From the NCBI GenBank assembly GCA_035544635.1, contig DATKDQ010000195.1, forward strand, positions 1-5,129: a stretch of DNA of 5,129 bases, written 5' to 3'. A program made the position numbers and the translations under genes. Origin of the DNA: DATAFT01 sp035544635. GTDB lineage: Bacteria > Acidobacteriota > Thermoanaerobaculia > Multivoradales > Multivoraceae. Under the pieces are notes generated by a model. The model did no database searches. It was not told the DNA's origin and saw only the letters and a list, made by a program, of their open reading frames with translations. This document shows, piece by piece, positions 1 through 4,492 of the stretch. How positions within the stretch are numbered: position 1 is the first letter of the stretch; each line of letters starts with the position of its first letter.

Positions 1-330
1 CCGAGGGTCCGCTTTCGCCGCTTCGGAGAGTCGAGCCTCGAGATCGAGCTCCTGTGCTGGATCGAGATGCCGGCCCTGCGCGGGCTGGTCGAGCACGAGC
101 TCAACTGCGCGATCTACAAGGAGTTCCAGCGCCGGGGGATCCTCATTCCGTTCCCGCAGCGCGACGTCCACCTGATCCCGACCGGTGCCGCGGGAATGAG
201 TCAGGAGGCGCCGGGAGCGGAAGGCGAGCCGGCGGCGGACTCCGCTGAGTCGGCGGCGGGATCGAGAGCGGGCTGGGCGCCGGCCTCGGCCGCGGACCCG
301 GCCGCGGGTGGCGGCGGCGCTTCCAGGTAG
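1..330 (+). CDS. MscS-family mechanosensitive ion channel, C-terminal fragment
   Basis: This is the last 109 codons of a gene that begins before the window and ends at TAG 328-330. The visible protein starts in the cytoplasmic part of an MscS-type channel. The stretch RFGESSLEIELLCWIE matches the family's F-G-(D/E)-S-S-L beta-strand region. It is followed by ELNCAIYKEFQRRGILIPFP and QRDVHL, the conserved amphipathic helix and the I-P-F-P-Q-R end of the cytoplasmic cage domain. MscS channels sit in the inner membrane and open under membrane tension to release solutes during osmotic downshock; the pore helices lie outside this window. After the conserved end (about residue 60) comes a tail of about 49 residues rich in Ala, Gly, Pro and Glu that does not look like family core. 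The DNA encoding its last 43 codons also encodes the tail of the opposing PilZ gene. Family assignment is confident; the subtype cannot be given. Confidence 0.9.
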   Translation, partial: PRVRFRRFGESSLEIELLCWIEMPALRGLVEHELNCAIYKEFQRRGILIPFPQRDVHLIPTGAAGMSQEAPGAEGEPAADSAESAAGSRAGWAPASAADPAAGGGGASR

Positions 331-980
331 GGTCGGAGACGGACCAGCAGCGCCTGCGGATCCTCGAACACCACCGCCATTCCCGGCGGCAGAGCGTCCC
401 CCGGCTGACCCGCCGGTATGCGCTGCACCACTCGGGCAGGAAGCGTGAAGACCTCGTCGCCGCCGGGGAGCAGAAACTCGACCTGAATCTCCCGGTTCAG
501 CGCGGGCGGATCGTCCATCGGGATGAACAGGCCGCCCCGCTCGAGATCCCGAGCGTAGGTCCGGAGCAGGCTCTCGTCGTCCTCGAGCACGATCCGGACG
601 TGGTTCTCGCGCTGCTTCGCTCCGGCCACGCGCCCGGCCCCGCGCTCGCGCAGGCGCAGCACCAGCTCCTCGGGCGACATGAACCGGGCCCCCATGCCGG
701 TGGGACCGAGCTTGCGCAGGTCGGGCGCGATCCAGGCACGGCGCGCCACCACCGCTTCCACCGTGTAGGTGGTGCCCTTGTCGGCGATCTCGACCTTGAT
801 CTCGGTGCCGCGAGGCAGCGGGTACGGGGTGACCATGAAGAGACCGCTGGCCGAGATGTCGTGGATGAAGGCGTTCCGGGGCTCCGGCTGACCGCGGACC
901 CAGAACCGCACCTGCGCCCTGCGCGCGAACCGCCGCGCCGACCTCCGCTCTCCCGGTCGCGCCCCCCGCCTGTGGAACAT
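201..980 (-). CDS. Tandem PilZ-domain protein, possible cyclic-di-GMP effector
   Basis: The protein has 259 residues, from ATG at 980-978 to TGA at 203-201, with no signal peptide or membrane segment. The first PilZ domain (about residues 12-112) has both hallmark c-di-GMP motifs: RxxxR within RRFAR (16-20) and DxSxxG in DISASG (41-46). A second PilZ-like domain (about 124-217) keeps the beta-barrel pattern, including DLERGGLFI (145-153). Its serine position is Glu147 and no convincing RxxxR precedes it, so it is probably degenerate and may serve for dimerisation or protein contact. Residues 220-259 form a Pro/Ala/Gly/Ser-rich tail lying over the channel gene. Such proteins act in the cytoplasm, usually on motility, polysaccharide or transcription targets; the target here is unknown. 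Two-domain PilZ paralogues with the G-G-L-F-I pattern are common in myxobacteria (family knowledge). The ATG fits the RxxxR position, but its ribosome-binding site is weak. The gene is divergent from pheA. Confidence 0.85.
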   Translation of the reverse strand: MFHRRGARPGERRSARRFARRAQVRFWVRGQPEPRNAFIHDISASGLFMVTPYPLPRGTEIKVEIADKGTTYTVEAVVARRAWIAPDLRKLGPTGMGARFMSPEELVLRLRERGAGRVAGAKQRENHVRIVLEDDESLLRTYARDLERGGLFIPMDDPPALNREIQVEFLLPGGDEVFTLPARVVQRIPAGQPGDALPPGMAVVFEDPQALLVRLRPYLEAPPPPAAGSAAEAGAQPALDPAADSAESAAGSPSAPGAS

Positions 981-993
981 CGTCGTCCGGAAC

Positions 994-999
994 AGTGTA
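994..999 (-). promoter_or_regulatory. Candidate -10 box (TACACT) of the PilZ gene
   Basis: On the minus strand TACACT (four of six matches to TATAAT) lies 13 nt before the ATG. Transcription would start about 5-7 nt before the start codon, giving an almost leaderless message, which agrees with the poor ribosome-binding site. A weak -35 candidate, TTGCGG, lies at 1024-1019 with a long 19-nt spacer. The assignment rests mainly on the similar spacing seen at pheA and at the hydrolase gene. Confidence 0.35.
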
Positions 1000-1006
1000 C
1001 ACCGTG

Positions 1007-1020
1007 GGAGCGGTCGCTCC
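1007..1020. promoter_or_regulatory. Perfect 14-bp palindrome between divergent genes, candidate operator
   Basis: GGAGCG, two bases, then CGCTCC form a perfect inverted repeat with 6-bp arms between the PilZ gene and pheA. It falls between the proposed -35 and -10 of the PilZ promoter and about 49 bp upstream of the proposed pheA -10. A dimeric repressor there could block PilZ transcription and influence pheA. In GC-rich DNA a 6-bp-arm palindrome can occur by chance, so function is only suggested by position. Confidence 0.3.
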
Positions 1021-1068
1021 GCAAGGGGGGTGGCGGGCCAGGGCGGATCCTGTCACCGCGCTCGTCGA

Positions 1069-1074
1069 TATACT
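1069..1074 (+). promoter_or_regulatory. Candidate -10 box (TATACT) of pheA
   Basis: TATACT differs from the TATAAT consensus at one base and stands out in very GC-rich surroundings. It ends 9 nt before the GTG chosen as the pheA start, so the transcript would begin at or very near that codon and the message would be leaderless. No Shine-Dalgarno sequence precedes this GTG, which fits. A possible -35, CTGTCA at 1048-1053, matches TTGACA at four positions but with a short 15-bp spacer. Confidence 0.5.
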
Positions 1075-1083
1075 CGCCGCCTC

Positions 1084-2262
1084 GTGAAGACCGACAAGCG
1101 CGACCTGCAGGCCCTGCGCGAGGAGATGGAGGCGGTCGATCGCGAGATCCTCGCCCAGTTCCGGCGGCGCATGGAGCTGGCCGAGGAGATCGCGATCTTC
1201 AAGCTCGACAACGCGTTCCCCTTCCGCGACAAGCAGCGCGAGGAGCAGCTCCTGCTGGGTGTCCGCCACATGGCGGCCGAGCTCAAGCTCGACGCCCACG
1301 AAATGGAGCGGCTCTACCGGCAGATCCTCGAGATGTCGATCGCCCATCAGCAGGCCCACATCCGCGGCCTCGAGACGGCGCCGCTGCGCGTCGCCTATCA
1401 GGGCGTCGAAGGCTCGTACAGCCATCTCACCGCGCAGCGCCACTACCGGAACCAGAAGGGCGGCGTGCTCCTTACCGGCCACGAGACGTTCCGCGCAGCG
1501 GCGGACGCGGTGCGCGACGGCACGGTGGACGTGGCGCTGCTGCCGATCGAGAACTCGACCGCGGGCTCGATCAACCAGACCTACGACCTGCTGGCCGAGG
1601 GCGGCCTCACCATCACCACCGAGGTGGTGAGCCAGGTCGAGCACTGCCTGCTCGCGATCTCGGGCACCTGCATCGAGGACCTGCGCGCGGTGCTGTCGCA
1701 CCCCCAGGCGCTGCTCCAGTGCGAGGCGTTCCTGCGCGAGCGGCCCTGGCTCCAGCCCCAGGCCGAGTTCGACACCGCCGGCGCGGCGCGCAAAGTGCGG
1801 GAGTCGAATGACCGCACGCTGGCCGCGATCGCAAGCGAGTCGGCGGGGCGCGCCTTCGGCCTCGAGGTCCTGGCGCGCGGCATCCAGACCCAGCAGAGCA
1901 ACTACACGCGCTTCGTCGAGGTGGCGCGCGAGGCCGCACCGTGCCCGCCTGGCGTCACCTGCAAGACGTCGCTCGTCCTGGTCACGGCGCACAAGCCGGG
2001 CGCGCTCGGCGAGGTCATCGTCGCGTTCGCGCGGCGGGGTGTGAACCTGACCAAGCTCGAGTCGCGGCCGATCCCGACCCGGCCCTTCGAGTATCAGTTC
2101 TACCTCGACATCGAGGGGCATGCGGCTTCGGAGGCGATCACCGAGACGCTGCGCGAGATCGAGAGCCAGGAGCTGACCCACGAGCTCCGGATTCTCGGCA
2201 CCTATCCCAAGGCCACCTCGCGCGATCGGGCGGGCGACGAGGGGGCCGATGTCCCGCGCTAG
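1084..2262 (+). CDS. pheA: Bifunctional chorismate mutase / prephenate dehydratase (P-protein) with ACT domain
   Basis: The 392-residue cytoplasmic enzyme converts chorismate to prephenate and then to phenylpyruvate, the committed steps to phenylalanine. An AroQ-type chorismate mutase domain (about 7-93) has Arg12, Arg29, Lys40, Asp49, Arg52, Glu53, Ser85 and Gln89, matching the E. coli PheA active-site set shifted by one. The prephenate dehydratase domain (about 101-280) shows AYQGVEGSYS (104-113), LLPIENSTAGS (152-162), SHPQALLQC (205-213) and NYTRF (273-277) with catalytic Thr275. The ACT domain (about 295-372) has HKPGAL (303-308) and ESRP (326-329), the phenylalanine-binding motifs, so feedback inhibition by phenylalanine is expected. 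The length is normal for the family. I chose GTG 1084 because the mutase domain starts just after it and a -10-like box precedes it. An in-frame GTG at 1030 would add 18 basic, non-conserved residues, and its purine run directly abuts the codon. The gene is followed 62 bp later by lhgO. Confidence 0.95.
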   Translation: MKTDKRDLQALREEMEAVDREILAQFRRRMELAEEIAIFKLDNAFPFRDKQREEQLLLGVRHMAAELKLDAHEMERLYRQILEMSIAHQQAHIRGLETAPLRVAYQGVEGSYSHLTAQRHYRNQKGGVLLTGHETFRAAADAVRDGTVDVALLPIENSTAGSINQTYDLLAEGGLTITTEVVSQVEHCLLAISGTCIEDLRAVLSHPQALLQCEAFLRERPWLQPQAEFDTAGAARKVRESNDRTLAAIASESAGRAFGLEVLARGIQTQQSNYTRFVEVAREAAPCPPGVTCKTSLVLVTAHKPGALGEVIVAFARRGVNLTKLESRPIPTRPFEYQFYLDIEGHAASEAITETLREIESQELTHELRILGTYPKATSRDRAGDEGADVPR

Positions 2263-2311
2263 CGAGCTCGATCCCCACTCCTGACCACCCGCGCCGACGT
2301 TCGAGCTGGGC

Positions 2312-2317
2312 GGCGAG
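2312..2317 (+). promoter_or_regulatory. Possible ribosome-binding site of lhgO
   Basis: GGCGAG lies 7 nt before ATG 2325 and partly matches the anti-Shine-Dalgarno target. It supports this ATG over the reading frame's upstream extension into pheA. No -10-like box is seen in the 62-bp gap between pheA and lhgO, which fits translation from a longer message started at pheA. Confidence 0.35.
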
Positions 2318-2324
2318 CGTTCCC

Positions 2325-3533
2325 ATGACCACGCAGCGCTTCGACATCGCGATCGTCGGCGGCGGGATCATCGGTCTCGCGGCCGCCCTGGCCCTCGCGC
2401 GCGAGACCCGCGCGCGCACCGTCGTGGTCGAGGCCGAAGACGACGTGGCCCGCCACCAGACCGGGCACAACAGCGGCGTGATCCACTCCGGGCTCTACTA
2501 CAAGCCAGGGTCGCGCAAGGCGCGCGAGTGCGTCCTAGGCCGGCGCGCGCTGGTCGAGCTCTGCGCCGAGCACTCGGTCCCGCACCAGATCTGCGGCAAG
2601 CTGGTGGTCGCGACCGAGCCCGAGGAGATCCCGCGGCTCGACGAGCTCGAGCGCCGCGGCCACGCCAACGGGCTCGCCGGCCTGCGCCGCCTCGACGCCT
2701 CGGAGATCGCGGAGCACGAGCCGCACGCCACCGGCCTCGCCGCGCTGTGGGTGCCCGAGACCGGGATCGTCGACTTCGTCGCGGTGGCGCGGACCTACGC
2801 CCGCCTCTACCAGGAGGCCGGCGGCGAGATCCGCCTCCGGCACCGGGTGATCGCCATCCGGCGCGAGCGCGACGGTCTCGCGATCGAGACCACCGGCGGC
2901 GCCGTCGCCGCGGCGGCGCTCGTCAACTGCGGCGGGCTCCAGTGCGACCGCGTGGCGCGCATGGCAGGCGACCAGCCCGGCGTCCGCATCGTGCCCTTCC
3001 GCGGCGAGTACTTCGAGCTCGTGCCCGAGCGCCGCCACCTGGTCCGGGGTCTCATCTACCCGGTGCCCGATCCGCGCTTTCCGTTCCTCGGCGTTCACCT
3101 GACGCGCGGCGTCGGCGGAGAGGTCGAGGCGGGTCCCAACGCGGTGCTCGCGCTCGACCGCCACGGTTACCGCCCGGGGAGCTTCAACCCACGCGACGCG
3201 CTCTCGAGCCTCACCTACGCCGGCTTCTGGCGCATGGCGGCGCGCCATTGGCGCATGGGGCTCGACGAGATGCGGCGCTCGGGGAGCAAGCGGCTCTTCG
3301 CCGAGTCGCTGCGCCGGTTCGTGCCGGAGATCCGCGCCGAGGACCTGACCGGCGGCGGCAGCGGCATCCGGGCCCAGGCGATGGACGGCGCGGGGCGCCT
3401 GCTCGACGACTTCCACTTCGTCGACGGCGAGCGCACCGTCCACGTCCTCAACGCGCCGTCGCCGGCCGCCACCGCGTCGCTCGCGATCGGAGCCGCAATC
3501 GCGCGGCGGGCGCGGGAGCGCTTCCTCTCGTAG
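2325..3533 (+). CDS. lhgO: L-2-hydroxyglutarate oxidase/dehydrogenase (FAD-dependent)
   Basis: The 402-residue flavoprotein of the DAO family oxidises L-2-hydroxyglutarate to 2-oxoglutarate. An N-terminal dinucleotide-binding fold has GGGIIG (12-17) with Glu36 at the end of the second strand. The LhgO/L2HGDH signature TGHNSGVIHSGLYYKPGS spans 46-63. PFRGEYFELV (224-233) and the C-terminal segment GSGIRAQ (346-352), then NAPSPAATASLAIG (376-389), are typical of the family's FAD- and substrate-binding parts. The length is close to that of E. coli LhgO. I see no transmembrane helix; relatives are peripheral membrane proteins or soluble and pass electrons to oxygen or the respiratory chain. L-2-hydroxyglutarate arises from side reactions of malate and related dehydrogenases, so the likely role is metabolite repair or glutarate catabolism; no glutarate hydroxylase is visible here. 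The frame is open upstream, but ATG 2325 directly precedes the fold. It lies downstream of pheA and may share its transcript. Oxidase versus dehydrogenase cannot be settled from sequence. Confidence 0.92.
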   Translation: MTTQRFDIAIVGGGIIGLAAALALARETRARTVVVEAEDDVARHQTGHNSGVIHSGLYYKPGSRKARECVLGRRALVELCAEHSVPHQICGKLVVATEPEEIPRLDELERRGHANGLAGLRRLDASEIAEHEPHATGLAALWVPETGIVDFVAVARTYARLYQEAGGEIRLRHRVIAIRRERDGLAIETTGGAVAAAALVNCGGLQCDRVARMAGDQPGVRIVPFRGEYFELVPERRHLVRGLIYPVPDPRFPFLGVHLTRGVGGEVEAGPNAVLALDRHGYRPGSFNPRDALSSLTYAGFWRMAARHWRMGLDEMRRSGSKRLFAESLRRFVPEIRAEDLTGGGSGIRAQAMDGAGRLLDDFHFVDGERTVHVLNAPSPAATASLAIGAAIARRARERFLS

Positions 3534-3538
3534 CGCTG

Positions 3539-3569
3539 GCGCCACGAGCGGTTCGTGGGTCCGTGGCGC
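3539..3569 (+). terminator. Two mutually exclusive hairpins after lhgO
   Basis: An 8-bp perfect inverted repeat (GCGCCACG 3539-3546 with CGTGGCGC 3562-3569) begins 6 nt after the lhgO stop. Its left arm can instead form a 6-bp hairpin (CCACGA 3542-3547 with TCGTGG 3553-3558, 5-nt loop). No U-run follows, so this is not a classical intrinsic terminator. It could end the lhgO message with Rho, protect its 3' end, or be chance structure in GC-rich DNA. Confidence 0.3.
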
Positions 3570-3585
3570 GCCGTCTCGCGTCGGC

Positions 3586-3591
3586 TATGCT
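3586..3591 (+). promoter_or_regulatory. Candidate -10 box (TATGCT) of the hydrolase gene
   Basis: TATGCT lies 10 nt upstream of ATG 3602 in an otherwise GC-rich gap. It matches the TA-N3-T pattern and the spacing seen before pheA and the PilZ gene. Transcription would start 2-4 nt before the ATG, so the message would be nearly leaderless; no Shine-Dalgarno sequence is seen. No good -35 was found. It suggests that the hydrolase is transcribed at least partly on its own. Confidence 0.45.
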
Positions 3592-3601
3592 CCTCGCTCC
3601 G

Positions 3602-4312
3602 ATGCCGCGAGAGCTGCGCTTCCAGGCGAGCCGGTCCGCTGGCGAGGTGAGCGCCCTCTACCAGGCGCCGCCCGACACCAAGGCGCTCTACGTTCTCGCC
3701 CACGGCGCCGGCGGCGGGATGCGCAGCTCCTTCCTCGAGGTGATGGCGTCACGGCTCGCGGAGCGGGGCGTCGGCACCTTTCGCTATCAGTTTCCCTACA
3801 TGGAGAACCGGCGGCCGCGCACCGATGCGCCCGCCGTCGCCGTGGCGACCGTGCGCGCCGCCGTCGCCGCCGCGACCGAGGCGATGACGGCGGAGGGACG
3901 CTCGCTGCCGCTGATCGCCGGCGGCAAGTCCTTCGGCGGACGCATGACCGCGTACGCGGCGGCGGACAAGCCATTGGCCGGAGTGCGCGGTCTCGCGCTT
4001 CTCGGCTTCCCCCTGCATGCGCCGAACAGCCCGGCGACCGGGCGCTGGGAGCCGATGCCGCGGGTCCGGCTGCCGATGCTCTTCCTGCAGGGCACCCGGG
4101 ATGCCCTCGCCGATCTCGGGTTGCTGCGCCCGCTGGTCGAGGCGCTCGAGCCGCGCGCCACGCTCCATGTCATCGCGGGGGCGGACCATTCGTTCAAGGT
4201 GACGAAGAAGGCGACCGGCCGCACCGGGCAGGAGGTGCTCGACGAGCTCGCCGACACGCTCGCGAGCTGGGCGCTGGCGCTTCCCGACGCAGGACAGAAG
4301 CGGCTCTTCTAG
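3602..4312 (+). CDS. Alpha/beta-hydrolase of the KANL3/Tex30-like family
   Basis: The protein has 236 residues, with no signal peptide or membrane segment. It shows a full alpha/beta-hydrolase layout: the oxyanion-type loop HGAGGG (34-39), the nucleophile elbow GGKSFGGR with Ser110, an acid Asp167 in LQGTRDAL, and a catalytic His196 in GADHSF. The elbow G-K-S-F-G-G and the H-G-A-G-G-G motif match bacterial members of the KANL3/Tex30 hydrolase-like family (COG3571 type), which are mostly uncharacterised. The triad looks intact, so an active esterase or amidase is plausible, but the substrate is unknown. An in-frame ATG at 3587 would add five residues. I prefer 3602 because the upstream ATG lies inside the proposed -10 box. 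The gene is 68 bp after lhgO in the same direction. Its TAG stop sits inside a 10-bp palindrome (4306-4315), and the last base of the stop is the first base of the adjacent inverted-repeat element. Confidence 0.85.
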   Translation: MPRELRFQASRSAGEVSALYQAPPDTKALYVLAHGAGGGMRSSFLEVMASRLAERGVGTFRYQFPYMENRRPRTDAPAVAVATVRAAVAAATEAMTAEGRSLPLIAGGKSFGGRMTAYAAADKPLAGVRGLALLGFPLHAPNSPATGRWEPMPRVRLPMLFLQGTRDALADLGLLRPLVEALEPRATLHVIAGADHSFKVTKKATGRTGQEVLDELADTLASWALALPDAGQKRLF

Positions 4313-4372
4313 AAGTCTTGACCCCCAGGAATCCTTACAGATGAGTCAAGTTTGGCACCGGGTCAAGACTTC
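4312..4372. repeat. 61-bp element with perfect 13-bp inverted terminal arms
   Basis: GAAGTCTTGACCC (4312-4324) and GGGTCAAGACTTC (4360-4372) are perfect reverse complements separated by 35 nt. A partial third copy, GTCAAG at 4345-4350, lies within the loop in the same orientation as the right arm. The element is about 50% G+C (30 of 60 bases for 4313-4372), clearly below its surroundings. It lies between converging genes, so a bidirectional terminator is possible, though the loop is long and no U-run follows. The lower GC and the sharp boundary at the stop codon also fit a REP-like or MITE-like repeat. Only the structure is certain. Confidence 0.6.
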
Positions 4373-4378
4373 CGAGCC

Positions 4379-4395
4379 GCGCGGCGCAGCCGCGC
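4379..4395. terminator. Short GC-rich hairpin
   Basis: GCGCGGC and GCCGCGC form a 7-bp perfect stem around a GCA loop. On the + strand it is followed by TTGG, so there is no proper U-tract. It lies 67 bp past the hydrolase stop and could help to end or stabilise the transcript. GC-rich perfect hairpins also arise by chance in such genomes. Confidence 0.35.
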
Positions 4396-4420
4396 TTGGC
4401 GGGAATCATCAGCTAGCTAG

Positions 4421-4492
4421 TAGCGGGGCCGTGGTATGACCGCGCCTCGTCAGCGCGGCTCACTGGGGAGTGGTGAAACCACGGCCCCGCTA
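4421..4492. repeat. 72-bp inverted-repeat structure with 15-bp arms and two nested hairpins
   Basis: TAGCGGGGCCGTGGT (4421-4435) and its perfect reverse complement (4478-4492) can form a 15-bp stem. The 42-nt interior holds two more hairpins: CCGCGC/GCGCGG (4440-4445 with 4453-4458, 7-nt loop) and CACT/AGTG (4461-4464 with 4469-4472, GGGG loop; an alternative TCAC/GTGA pairing also exists). The whole could fold as a three-way junction in RNA or extruded DNA. The TAG stop of the minus-strand gene (4492-4490) is the end of the right arm, so a strong terminator for that gene is the simplest reading. A mobile repeat or small structured RNA is possible. CTAGT occurs at both edges (4417-4421 and 4490-4494). 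Confidence 0.6.

Noticed and set aside
288..307. Direct repeat of GGCCGCGG in the overlapping tails
   Set aside because: An 8-bp repeat of G/C bases in a low-complexity coding tail is expected by chance.
1030..1083. Earlier GTG start for pheA adding 18 residues
   Set aside because: The extra residues are basic and unlike the family, the purine run directly abuts the GTG with no spacer, and TATACT at 1069-1074 would lie within the coding part.
981..1083. Phenylalanine leader peptide or attenuator before pheA
   Set aside because: The region is short, has no small frame rich in Phe codons and no hairpin followed by a U-run.
600..1811. Long + strand open frame antisense to the PilZ gene and running into pheA
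   Set aside because: It is Arg/Pro/Ala-rich with no recognisable motif, and it overlaps two genes with clear family motifs; typical of GC-rich shadow frames.
1941..2324. N-terminal extension of lhgO into pheA
   Set aside because: The frame is open, but its translation is an Arg/Pro/Ala-rich shadow of the pheA ACT domain; the dinucleotide-binding fold starts right after ATG 2325.
2535..3545. 336-codon minus-strand open frame covering most of lhgO
   Set aside because: Its composition mirrors the codon usage of lhgO, no domain is visible, and lhgO carries a complete set of FAD-oxidoreductase motifs on the other strand.
4421..4492. tRNA-like gene or integron attC site
   Set aside because: The size and branched fold prompted the idea, but there is no anticodon arm, T-loop consensus or CCA end, and no conserved attC GTT/AAC core sites.
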